This document shows positions 36,269 through 48,008 of a DNA stretch of 64,000 bases, piece after piece. Position numbers and translations under genes: made by a program. Below the pieces are notes generated by a model. That model was given only the letters and a program-made list of their open reading frames with translations, had not been told where the DNA came from and did no database searches. Position 1 is the stretch's first letter, and each line of letters opens with the position of its first letter. Source of the stretch: Adiantum capillus-veneris (Eukaryota; Streptophyta; Polypodiopsida; Polypodiales; Pteridaceae); contig CM043970.1 in assembly GCA_014529385.2 (NCBI GenBank), positions 49,655,898-49,719,897 of the forward strand, written 5' to 3'.

Positions 36269-36513
36269 TGTGTGTGCGATCGAGCATTGCGACGACGGCA
36301 TGGCGGCGGCGAAGCGGTTGAGCGCGGCGAAGCGGCGGCTCCTTCTTCTTCGCGGCAAGGAATCCTCCACGAAGCAAGCGTAGAGCGGTGAGTGACACAC
36401 CATCGCTTTCTTTGAGCTTACTAGTTAAGCTAGTTGTGTGCTTGGAGCCGTCTGTGGCTCGCACACAGTGTTAGGCAAGTCCCTTGCTTCGACAGTGCGA
36501 CAAGGAGCGCACA
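35909..36513 (+). repeat. 5' LTR of element B (605 bp)
   Basis: It runs from TGTTAACCCTCACGG to GGAGCGCACA, with the TG...CA ends of LTRs. TATA box TATAAAAG at 36108-36115. A CT-rich leader and a (GT)n(GA)n array (about 36209-36268) lie in the transcribed part. Its last 155 bases match the 3' remnant at 54429-54583 with three substitutions. It is also similar throughout to the LTR at 17575-18188. Confidence 0.93.
36108..36115 (+). promoter_or_regulatory. LTR TATA box
   Basis: TATAAAAG is conserved at the same place in the related LTR (17767-17774), about 200 bases from the LTR start and upstream of the CT-rich transcribed leader. Confidence 0.6.
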
Positions 36514-36517
36514 TTTT

Positions 36518-36535
36518 TGGCACCGTTGCCGGGGA
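36518..36535 (+). other. primer-binding site, tRNA-Asp type
   Basis: TGGCACCGTTGCCGGGGA is complementary to the 3' end of plant tRNA-Asp(GUC) except for one base. It stands four bases after the LTR end. The same primer type is found at 13774, in a different leader. Confidence 0.85.
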
Positions 36536-37325
36536 AATGCCCTACACTAAGCTCGGTTAAGCACCTTACGCTTTCTTGTGATGCAATTTCAATTGAAGGA
36601 TTTGTGAAGAAGGAAGGTGTGTGGTTGTGTGGAGAAGATTTTTGTTACACTGTACTGTCTTTTTTGTTTTCTGTAAAGAAGGAGTTACAATTTTTTTGCA
36701 ATGTACTGTTAGAATTAAGGTATTAGCTATGGAATGTTAGTTTTGTAAGGTTCAATGTTACTTCTGTAAGGTTAGTTTTGTAGATCTGTTAGCTACTGTA
36801 GTACTGTGTAAACAATGTTAGAGTGTGTGTGGCAGTATCTCTATTAGCTGTAAGTAGATAAGTTAGGTGTAGGTTAAGTGTGTGTGTGCGCGCGTGCGCG
36901 ACACGGCCGCGGCGACTTTTTTTTTTTTTTAATCTTTAAAAAAAAAAATTAAAAAAAATTAAAAGAAGGATCGATCTGGGGATCATTCCCCAAGCCCAAG
37001 CTCAAACCCAGACCTCAGTCCTCAGTTTTAAAATATAGTTTATACACCTTTTTATATTTAAAAACTATTTTTAAGATTTCGAGGACTATAAAGACTATTT
37101 TCAGGATTTCGAGGGCTTCACGTAGCCGAATAGGGAGCTATAAAGCACGGCACGTTCCTTTAGCCAAAACGCTCGTCGTGAGCTATTACACGCCATATTT
37201 TGTGGCTTGGTTACAAAAAATAACCAAGAATAACGAAAAACTTGGGTTATAAACACCAAAAAAAAAAAAACTAAGTGAGCGGCCTTCACGGGCACTCACC
37301 AACGCGTTAAGAGTGTGGAGGTCAC

Positions 37326-40300
37326 ATGTACCTACGCTCTGGACGAATGTTAGAGCACAAGCATATTGGTAGTGCCTCCATTTACGCGGGCACCCATTAT
37401 TCTTCCACCCTAGGTTCTGGACCTTCGGCCGGGACTCAAGGTAGCGCGAACCAAGATCCTCATATCGCGTCTAGTGATTTTTCCTCTGACTACGAAGTCA
37501 TGGAGGGGTATCCTACACCAAACCCTGATAGTTCAAGTCAAGGCATGCATGCCATGGGCCCACGGCCCGGGTCCAACGTGTTTAGCCGCTTAAAAGAGAC
37601 CCTTAGTAGAGCTACTTGCTCCGAACATGTGGTTAATGAAATAAATGAAGGGAGTGGGGAAGTAAATTCGTCATTTATGCCTAAAATAGACCCTATGCTT
37701 CTTGAGAGTGTGCATGTGAATGTTCCATCCATTGCACCTCCTGATCCTTTAGGACTATCTCCCTCTGAGGTTCTACTAGCCGATGGTAGGAGTCTTGCCG
37801 AAGTGCAAGAGATCGAACGCTATATGCAAGCAACAAGGGAGAGGGAAATTGAGAACCTACGAAGGCTAGAACAAAGTCGAGCCCTAAAAGCAAAGGCTCC
37901 TATGACAACAATCATGCCAGCCGAGCAACCGAGTGCTCCCAAGGTAGCAGTCACGGAGGGGCAAGCGATGGGGAGCAATAATGCTTCCACCTTGAGGGAA
38001 ACCTCCAGCACGCCAGGCCTAGATGGGATATTCCTAAACGAAAATTGGGAGTATGACCTACAAGCAGAAGCTTTAATTGATCGGTACACAGGACACACCT
38101 ATCATGTGGGTTGTTTAGATGTTCTACAATCCACATCTGGTGCTACTAGCATAGATGAGCAACAAAAGAAAGTCTGTGATGTTCTCCATAGGATTGTCGA
38201 GTTAGAAAGACAGAACACAGGGATCTACATGCCTTCAACAGGCCTAATGAGATTCTTGGATACAGGAAAGGCCAACCAACCAACCCTATCACAAATGGAG
38301 ACTCCCTCAGTGAGCCCCATTGATCCTCCATATGTTGTTTCGCCAGGAGCCTCAGTACAATCTAAGCCCACAAGTGGCAGCTTTACCTTCCCAGATCTAG
38401 CTTGTCTTTCTCTTAATGACACTACGGCTACCATGCATATCCCAGTGGTGAGCATGACAAGAAGTACACCATGGAGTTCATTTGTTAACACTGCGCCGAT
38501 GCCTAGTAGCACAGTACCCCCAACTATACCTACATGTATGTATCAATCATGTGCACCTGTCGTACCTCAGCCTCGTGTAGCTCCTACACCTCCGATTATT
38601 CCAAGAGATTACAATCCACAATGGCATTATCCAAGCTCTTATACAAGTGGAGCCATGCCATTTCATAATAACATGCCATAGCAGGCACCCCCTATGCCTA
38701 GGTCCACGCCTGTAAACTTTGGACCACCATCTGGTACACCACCATACGAAATATGGGACCCAAGAGCCGCGCATATGCCAAGGCCAAGGCAAACTCCCAT
38801 CTCACATGTGGTTCCAGGAGCACATACACCCATTATACCTGCTCAAATAGGAGATTTGGCAGCATTTGCTCAAACTATCGGTCTCTCTATTGCGGAAAAC
38901 ATGCGTAGTGCACCTGATAGAGAGCCTAGAAGCAAGGCAGTTCAAGTAGCTAAGCTCACACAGAAATTCAGTGGAGACGGAGATGCTAGAAAGCATATGG
39001 AAGTCTTTGAACATGTGTGCGATTCCTTGGAAGAGCACAATGAGCTACATAAGTGTAAGGCTTTGAGTTTGACCCTAAGCGGAAAGGCTGGAGATTGGTA
39101 TAGAACCTTAAGAGTAGAAGAGAAAACGATCTACTCTAATCTTAGGAAACTGTTCTTAAAAGAATACATACGAGAGGGAGTACTTTGGGGTGTAGCCTCT
39201 CAGCTCCAAAAAGCCCAACGAGAAGAAGGTGAATCCGTGAGAGACTTCATTAGTCGCCTAAAGAATTTGAATTCTCGATGCAATCCAAACGAGCGATTCA
39301 ACAACAACCAATTGCTCGATAGATTCATTAGGGGACTACGACATGAAAGTATATATAATGGCCTAGTCATTAGAGGTATCACTACTTGGGAAGCAGTCAC
39401 CATGAATGCAATCCAATTGGAGGATAATTTAATGATTGCAGGAGAAAGAGTGTCCGCCGAGCCGAAGTCTAGTAGCTCGCAAGCGTCAGGGCATGAGCCA
39501 ATGAAGATAAAGCCAATCGTGAAAGAGCAAACGATATCTGAGATGACTTTGGCAGATCTCACCAAGGCCATCCAAGAAAGCCTTAGGGGTAATCATGCTC
39601 CACAAAACACTCATATGTATCCAAGAAGGGAGCAACAATGGTGCTCAATTTGCTTGGGCCCACATACTACGAGTGAATGCCCTACTTTCAGAGTAAAGTT
39701 TAACGGGACTTGTAATGCGTGTGGTAGGTATGGCCATCAAGCGAAGGATTGCCTAATGCTTAAACGCATCATGGAAAATAGACCGCCTATAGCTTGGGCA
39801 GACTCACCTCGAGTTCCTGCATTGATGCCTACGTGGGCCCACCCATGGAGCAACAGTTGCCATTACAGCACATGGTCCCTAGAACCCAAAATGTGGTCCA
39901 AACCACACCGTTGCCACCTCTAGTGCTAGGACCGCAACCCCCTCATCCAAGAGTTACACCTATGAACCAAATAGGTTGTGAGTCATCTAGTACTTATGTA
40001 GATTGCGAAGAGGACATAGACTCTAGTATCACCTATGGAGTCGACATGCTTGAGGAGTGTCCCATGTACTATATGGAAGACAATTGGGGACAAATCAAAC
40101 CAGTATATCAAGCTACTGCGCTAGCAGCAAGAGGCCAAAACATTAATAGTTTTGCCAGGAGACCACCTCTTTAGTGCTACGAATGTGGTGGACCACATCG
40201 AGTAGCCGAGTGCCCCATTAGAATGCAAAAGAATGCTGCACTAATGCAAACAAGTCAAGGGAGTGCATTGTCAATGCCAATACTCACTTGTAATCGTTGT

Positions 40301-42447
40301 GGCATAGATCATTTGATCGCACAGTGTCCTAACAATCCAAACGCACCGAAAATCACACCATTGAACTTAATAGAGATTGTTGATGGGACACCACCAACTA
40401 TAAACATAGCACCAATGAATGCACTCACACGGTCGATGCTCCAAAAGCAAAATTACATCCTCGAAGAGAGAGATGCTGCATCCATTGGCCGAGCGAGAAA
40501 GAAGAAAACACGAAGAAAGAAATCCCTTAATGCTTCTAGCTCAAAACCTAGTTCAAAGACTAACATAGGGACAGGAGAGGATCCCATGTATATGAATGAC
40601 CCTGAGGATGACTCAGATTCGATAGAGACCACGGAGACCAAAACTGTTACTACAAAGGAAAAAGCCAGTGAGGAGGATCACGAGAGGGAATTACGACGAA
40701 CACCAAAAGAGTATTCAAAGTTAAACCACCCAGTTGCGAACCCCCAAGATAAGCCACGAGAGACAAAAAATGAGGATTGCAAGAGAAAGATTGGAACCTA
40801 TCCAAACCCAAGAGTGGAAATTGAACGAGTCCAACAACTGAGGGGTTTGGTGGAAGAAACTCAACGAACATTAGAACCTGAACCCAAACATATCCAGATG
40901 TCGGACACAGTGTTTCCCACACAAGTTCAACCTCACAAGAACTACAGGCCGTTAGCTATACCCAGTATCATTCGGGAAGAGAGTGAGGGTAGGATATCTG
41001 AAAGTGGACACACACTGTTCCTACTAGAGAGAATGTTCAATGAGGGAATGCCCGACCCCCTTGAGGAAGTGGAGATTCCATCTTCACCATTCTCTTGTCA
41101 GGGTCCTACGTCCCACAAGATGCCATTAAATGTTGCAAGGCTGATGGATTTCATGTCCTCAGAAACACGTACGACTATCATATCTAAGTTATACGGAGAT
41201 CCAGAATTATTCCTAGCACTGCGAGCGCTTCTCAATGGAGAATTACAGACCGGATTACCACAGTTTGCACCTATGAACAAACCTGACTCGGTGATGAATG
41301 ATGAGGAACATTTAGCACCACCATCTGACCTAGCGGGACATGAATCTGTAATTGAAATACCCATTAACAAGTTGGGGCAATACTTTGAAGGTGATGAATC
41401 TAATGCTACTCTACCAATCACTACTAAAGGATTAACTGTAAAGGGGGTCCTTGACGGTGGTGCGGGAGTCAGCATGGTGACAAAGAGTTGTTGGGAGTCT
41501 ATGGGGCGACCTCACCTTGAAGCCACAAGCGTAGTGGTAAAAATGGCTAATGGATCTATTGTTACGCCTATTGGAATGCTAAAGGATCTCAGGATCAAGG
41601 TCTTGGGACACAAGGTAAGGCAGACTTTCATTGTTATGGATTTTTCCAAGCATCCTATGTCATTTGAGATGATCTTAGGGCGTCCATTCATGAGGGAAGC
41701 AAAAATGGTGCATGACTGGTCCAAAAACCACGTCTACTTACAGTTCCAAGACTCTGTCATTCGAGTTGATCTTTTAAGTGGTCGAACGCATTCTCTAGGA
41801 AACAAATTCATCATTGATAATCGATCAGACACGGATATTGGGGAGAACTCTCCTTATATGGATATCCTACCCGGAATGGCTGAGTCAGACAATGTCGATT
41901 GGGTGCACCTAGCGGAAAATATAGATACTTGGGGAGCTAGAGGAACAACCTGGGTAACGCCAGATAGGGAAGAGATACCACACATTGCACCAGTAAACAT
42001 GTTAGGTGTAGTGCATGTAACATCCGATGATAAGAAAGAGGCACACCTATCTGAGAGTGAAACCGATGATTCCTCAAAGGCTTCAGGCCAATACACATCA
42101 GAAACGGAATCTCAGGGAGAAATGGATTCGGAACCTGAGGAAACATCGAGTGAGCCAAGTATAGAAACTGAACACTCAAGGCCTAGTACGACCATCTATG
42201 GTAATTTATATGAGAGTGAAGAAGATACAAGCGAAGACCTATCAGGCGAGTCGAGTTCAAACATTTACCAAAATCAAAACCTACACAAGAAACAAAGGTC
42301 ATATAAGAGACGACGATATCGAGCAAATGTGAGAGCTAGGATAAACAAGGAAAGATCTACTGCAGAATGGCTTAGCTATCTAGGGGCATGTGATGCTCAT
42401 CGAAAGCTAGTAGACAATTGGGGTGAACATCTCCAGAGTGTCATGTG
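37326..42447 (+). pseudogene. gag-protease of gypsy element B
   Basis: The frame opens at MYLRSGR (37326), a gypsy-type gag start. About 450 residues of proline- and serine-rich sequence without a known domain come first. The gag core follows (about 38940-39460; KLTQKFSGDGDARKHMEVF...GDWYRTL), then four CCHC zinc knuckles (39642-39680, 39711-39752, 40175-40213, 40289-40327), and a retropepsin with catalytic DGGAGV (41453-41470) and ILGRPF (41672). Breaks: TAG at 38679-38681, a frameshift near 39820-39850, and TAG at 40172-40174. The copia insertion then interrupts the frame at 42443, which resumes in phase at 48009. Gag forms the particle and the protease would process the polyprotein. Confidence 0.88.
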
Positions 42448-42639
42448 TGAAGGAGTACGAGCGGAAGTGCGACGCGAGAGAGAGTGCGAGAAGAAGAGTA
42501 CGACGATATGGTGAACTCGCTCTACTGTAATGTGTAGAGCATAGTGAGTTCTTATTAGGTTTTTACAAAAGAATATGTGTACATACCTGGCGGCCCGCCC
42601 ACTTACCTGGGCGACCACATTGGGCTTTATACCCCAAAA
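42448..42639 (-). repeat. 3' LTR of nested copia
   Basis: Short LTR of 192 bp on the left side because the element is in minus orientation. Bases 42640-42652 give the minus-strand purine-rich AAGTGGGAGGT, the polypurine tract. Confidence 0.92.
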
Positions 42640-42728
42640 ACCTCCCACTTAAAGTCCAATGTGGTACTTTAAGTGTGAGAGAAGCTACTATACAAGCTAA
42701 TATACAAGAGATGTAGAGAAGTGATGTA

Positions 42729-45700
42729 CTACCCTACACCTAACTGCTTGCGAAAATGCGCAAATCTCTCTGAGGGAAGTCCTTTTGTAAGTAGATCAGT
42801 AGGATTTTCTGTGGTGTGAACTTTGACAAGCTGAAGTTGCTTATCCTCGAGCATTTCCCTGATGAAATGATACTTCACATCCACATGCTTTGTCTTTGAG
42901 TGATAAACTGGATTGCGAGCCAATTGTATAGCACTTTGACTATCACAATATAACACAGGCACCTCTTCTTTGATTCCCAAATCTGTTACTAGTCGATTAA
43001 GCCAAATTGATTCTTTGCATGCCTCTGATGCTGCAACATATTCAGCCTCTGTAGTAGACTGAGTAACACAATCTTGTAATCTAGAACGCCATGATACTGC
43101 TCCACCAGCCAATGTAAAGACATACCCTGACGTAGACCTTCAGTTGTCTAAGTCACCTGCATAATCTGAGTCTGTAAAACCCTTTACACTTAGCTCCTGA
43201 CTCCCATAGCATATACGCATACTCTTTGTAGCTTTCAGGTATCTCAATATTCCTTTCACTGCCTCCCAATGTTTCTTGCCTGGGTTTGACATGTATCGAC
43301 TTACTACTCCCACTGCAAATGCAATGTCTAGGCGAGTAGCAATCATTGCATACATCAAACTACCCACTGTAGACGCATATGGAATCTTATCCATTTTAGC
43401 ATGTTCTTCCTCAGACACAGGACAATCTTGTTTGCTAAGTTTCACATATGGTGGCAATGGAACACTCAGTGCCTTTCCCTTCTCCATATTGAAACATTGC
43501 AAAACCTTGTCAATATACTCTGTTTGAGATAACCAAATCAACTTCTTTGATCTGTCTCTCTCAATGTGCATACCAAGTATATGACTTGCCTCACCCATGT
43601 CTTTCATGTCAAACGATTTTGCCATCTTTGACTTCAAAGCTGAAATTTCTTCCAAGTGCTTGCCAGCAATCAACATGTCATCCACATACAAAATAAGGAT
43701 CAACCAACTACCATCCTTACCCTTCTTTGTATATAGACAGTGATCGAACTCACTATGTTTGTAGCCTTGAGAAAGCATAAACTTGTGGAATTTATGGTAC
43801 CATGCCCTCGGTGATTGTTTTAAGCCATAAAGACTCTTTAACAACTGGCATACCCAATCTTCCTTGCCTTTCTCAACAAACCCTTCTGGCTGCTGCATGT
43901 AAATTTCCACATCTAAATCACCATGCAAGAACGTTGTCTTGACATCCATTTGGTGCAACACCAAATCTCATATGGCAACCAATGCAAGAAAGCATCTCAA
44001 TGTAGTCATCTTGACCACCGGAGAGAAGACTTCCTCAAAGTCAATGCCTTGTTCTTGCTTAAAGCCCTTTGCAACAAGCCTTGCTTTGTACTTTGGCTGA
44101 CTATCATGAGCGGTGATCTTATACCTGTAAACCCACCTGTAAACCCATTTACAGGGTAGAGCCTTTTTGCCCCGTGGTAATTTAACTAGCTTCCATGTCT
44201 GGTTTTTATGCAGAGCTGTCATCTCTGACTGCATGGCCAATTGCCAATTCCCGGAGTCCTTCATTTGCACTGCTTCCTTGTAACATGAAGGCTCATTGCA
44301 ATCAGTCAACATGACATAGTTCATAGATGGAACAAACCTATCAGGAGGTCGCGTGACACGTCCAGATCTACGCACAATAGGTGGCTCAGGCTCAGCCACA
44401 ACCTGTGGTTCCACTCTATCTTGTCCTTGCTCCTCTTGAGCCCTGACATTATGTCTTGCACGTGCAGGTCCATCTTCTTGGAAGACAACTCTTCTAATCT
44501 CCTCAACCCTCTCTGGTTTAGAATGATATTTGGATTCATTAAAGTGAACATCATTGCTGCGGACAACCTTTCTGGATTCGGGATCCCAAAGTCTGTACCC
44601 CATCTCACTAGAATTACCATAGCCTAGAAAGATGCACTTTCTACTCTTTGGCTCAAGTTTGTTCCTAAATTCCTTTGGAACGTGAGTATATGCCTCACAG
44701 CCAAAGACTCTGAGATGCTTGTATGAGGGCATTTTTCCTGACCATACCATCTCTGGCACTGAATCCTTCTGCAAAACCTTGCTAGGAGATCTATTTACAA
44801 GATGAACAACTGTTGATACAGCTTCAGCCCAAAACCCATTAGGCAGCTGTGCATTAGACAACATACTTCTGACCTTCTCTTGTATGGTCCTATTCATCCT
44901 CTCAGCAACACCATTTTGAGGAGGATTGTAAGGAGCAGTAAGTTCACGTTTTATACCTTTTGACTCACAAAAGTCTTGAAAGGACTTTGAAACATACTCT
45001 CCACCATTGTCAGTGCGTAAGCAGATAAGCTTCCTTCCACTCTGATTCTCCACAAGTGTCACAAACGCCTTGAAAACACTAAACGCTTCATCCTTGTGCT
45101 TGAGAAAGTAAACCCATACTTTCCTCGAGTAATCATCTATAAATGTCATAAAGTAAGAAGCTCCCCCTAGAGATAGGTTAGGCATAGGTCCACACAAATC
45201 ACTATGAACAAGTGCCAATTGTGTATCTCTTCTACTGCTTCTATGCTTATGTGGCTGCTGTGTTTGCTTACCATACAGACAATGTTCACAGAATTCAAAA
45301 TCATTAAATGAAAAGCCAGGTAAATAACCAGAACGAGACAAGATTTCCATTCCCTTCTTGGACATATGTCCTAACCGGCTATGCCACAAAGAAACGTTCA
45401 GCTGCTCGGTTACATTGATTACATTTTTAGAGACATTTGATACATAAATCATGTAAAGTCCTCCAGACTTTACTCCATGTGCTACTGTCATAGAACCCTT
45501 GGATATCTTCCACATGTTATGTCCAAAAGTGGTGACGTAGCCAGCATCATCAAGTAAACCTGTGCTAATCAAGCTCTTTGTAATTGCGGGAACATGTCTC
45601 ACATTCTTCAGCGTGAAAGAAGAGCCATTCTGAAACTTCAATTGAACATCTCCAACACCTAAGATCTCACATGTCTGCCCATTGCCTAGCCGAACATGAT

Positions 45701-46721
45701 CTTTAGTGGTCACATAAGAGGTAAACCACTCCTTGTTTGGAGACACATGAAGTGATGCCCCTGAGTCTATAATCCAGTCACTCAGTGCATTTCCATCAAA
45801 TGCTGTAAGAAGAGCTGAGTCCATTGTATTCTTCAAGAAGTAGATGTCTCCTGACACTAGACTGTCATCCTCTGCAACAGTTTTTGTCACATTTATTTCT
45901 TGAATCTTCACTGAGGACTTGTTCTTTTCACCATGGTCTTCAGCTTTCTCTTTGCCTTTTTCTGCTTTCCATTCTCTGCAGTCTCTTTTCATGTGACCCT
46001 TCTTGCCACAATGGTAGCATTCTATGTCACTCTTGCCTTTAGCACTGCGGGACTTGCTACGAGACTGATTCCTCTTTCCACCTTTGTACTTTTCTTTGGT
46101 CCTTCCCCTGACAACTAAGGATGTTCCTTTGCCTTTGTCCATTGTCTTTCTATTGGTTTCTTCAGTAAGCAGACTTCCTTCTACACCTGCTATGTTTAAA
46201 CCATCTGGAGGTGCAGAATTACTCAAAGATGTGCGAAAAGTGTCACAACTTTCCGGCAATGTGATCAACAGGAACATAGCTCTAACAGGTTCATCAAACT
46301 TGACACCTTGAGCTGACAACTGACTATAGATTGTGTTGAATTCATTCAGATGATTGGACATAGGTGTCCCTTCTTTCATCTTCAAGTCAACAAGCTTCTT
46401 AAGACAGTATACCTGTGAAGCTGCACTCTGCTTCTCATAAAGATCACTCAGCTTTAACCATGCTTGATAAGCCGACATCTCGTCTGCTACATTGAAGTAA
46501 ACGCTTTCTGCCAAAGTCAGCATAATGGTAGAAAGTGCCAATTCATCCATTTCGCTCCATTCATCTTCGTCCATATCTTCTGGTTTTCTCCCCTTGAGCT
46601 TTATAGGTTTTATCTGCTTCTTTTGTACCAACACGTGCCAAATCTGCTTCTTCCACAATGGGAAATTGGTTCCATCCAGCTTCTTGATATTGTAAAGAGC
46701 AGTGTCCTGTGATCCAGCCAT
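42729..46721 (-). pseudogene. copia gag-pol polyprotein, broken by two TGA codons
   Basis: A single frame of 1330 residues from [17 protein letters not shown] (46721) to the end of RNase H. In order: gag; CCHC knuckle [14 protein letters not shown] (45978-46019); protease with DSGA (45756-45767); integrase zinc segment (LWHSRLGH...CEHCLYGK) and catalytic core ([21 protein letters not shown]); RT with YVDD (43678-43689); RNase H (TEAEYVAASEA, TKHVDVKYHFIRE). TGA codons interrupt it at 43968-43970, early in RT, and at 43140-43142, before RNase H. The frame is otherwise intact. Without readthrough the product would stop in RT, so the copy is probably not autonomous. Confidence 0.93.
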
Positions 46722-47804
46722 AGCTACACTTCACAGTAGTTTACTTTTCTGGGAAAAATTCGGCAGAGTTTCCCCTGTAAACTGACCTCTGAACCAATAT
46801 CAACCTGTCAAATGAACCAAGAAAGCTTCAGATTCTGCAGAAATTTTGGTAGAGTCTCCTTTGTAAAATGGCTCTGGTGTACTAAAAACAGACCAAAAAA
46901 CAGCTCAAAAAACACTGTCTCTCTGACACTGTAAGCTGCGAGTAAACCTGTCCTGCACCTGTACTGTCTCTGACTGTCCTGTCACTGTCTTGTAAGCATA
47001 GACTGCGACAATGTCTCAACGGCAATAAAGCAAAGATGCAATCCCAACTGTCTAACTCACAATCAATACATCCTAGCTGCCTATCTAAGGGTGCTCGAGG
47101 GATCGCTCCAAGACCTGTATCACCGAAAGGATCTCAACATTCGAGAATCCCCCAGCTCAATAAAACCTCACTCGACCCTCAACAAAGGCTGCAGTAAATC
47201 TGACAGTACATAGACTTCCCACAAAGTCATACATCCACAAATTTCCCACTGTATGCTGTAACCGTTGCGACGGTTGTTTGCTGTGTGACTCACAGCCAGC
47301 AAACCCTCAACAGACATACATCATCTCTGACAATACATCCCATGTGGAAGTACTTGCAATGTCAGGATGAAATCTGGAATATCAAGCAGCAAACACAAGC
47401 TACCCGATGAACTAGTGGATGTCGCCTACAGTCTGTGTGTAGATGCGCCCGTGTCGTATGTGACAGGCCTCCAAGAACTGTGAGCCGTCCTTCGATGTGT
47501 AGACAGCCACAAATCAACACTCTGGGAGTGTCGATATCCTCAACACTTGCAGTCGTAGGCCGAAAACCCCAAATTTGCAGAGTCGGATCTGCATCCGTCG
47601 GGACCACGTAGTCGAAAATGGCCTGCGCAGACCTTTGTCGAAGCCGAACGGTGGCCGAGATGACCTCAGAATGAAATTTTGAGAACACCAAGTCCTTCGG
47701 GCTTTCCCATAGGATTTGGGACCATGTCTTCGCCTGTCGAATTTCACTCCAATCTGAGCTGGTGACTCTAGCCTCCTGCAGTGCTGCCCCGAGCCTCGAT
47801 CTGA

Positions 47805-47816
47805 GCTCTGATACGA
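47805..47816 (-). other. copia primer-binding site, initiator tRNA-Met type
   Basis: On the minus strand TCGTATCAGAGC stands next to the end of the 5' LTR. It matches the usual copia primer site TGGTATCAGAGC except for one base. Confidence 0.85.
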
Positions 47817-47818
47817 GT

Positions 47819-48008
47819 TGAAAGAGTACGAGCAGAAGTGTGACGCGAGAGAGTGCGAGAAGAAGAGTACGACGATATGGTGAACTCGCTCTACTGTAAT
47901 GTGTAGAGCATAGTGAGTTCTTATTAGGTTTTTACAAAAGAATATGTGTACATACCTGGCGGCCCGCCCACTTACCTGGGCGACCACATTGGGCATTATA
48001 CCCCAACA
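47819..48008 (-). repeat. 5' LTR of nested copia
   Basis: 190 bp, nearly identical to 42448-42639. A GA-rich part (47848-47860) is two bases shorter than in the other LTR. Confidence 0.92.

Larger units (their letters stand above)
42448..48008 (-). mobile_element. complete Ty1/copia element nested in element B
   Basis: Flanked by the duplication ATGTG (42443-42447 and 48009-48013), inserted in the gypsy frame. The LTRs are 192 bp (42448-42639, the 3' LTR) and 190 bp (47819-48008, the 5' LTR). They differ by about five substitutions and one 2-base indel, so the insertion is fairly young. An initiator tRNA-Met primer site and a polypurine tract are in the expected places. The internal part encodes one gag-pol polyprotein. 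The gag and the order of protease, integrase, RT and RNase H resemble the Tnt1/Tork group of plant copia elements; that assignment is from general similarity only. Confidence 0.95.
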
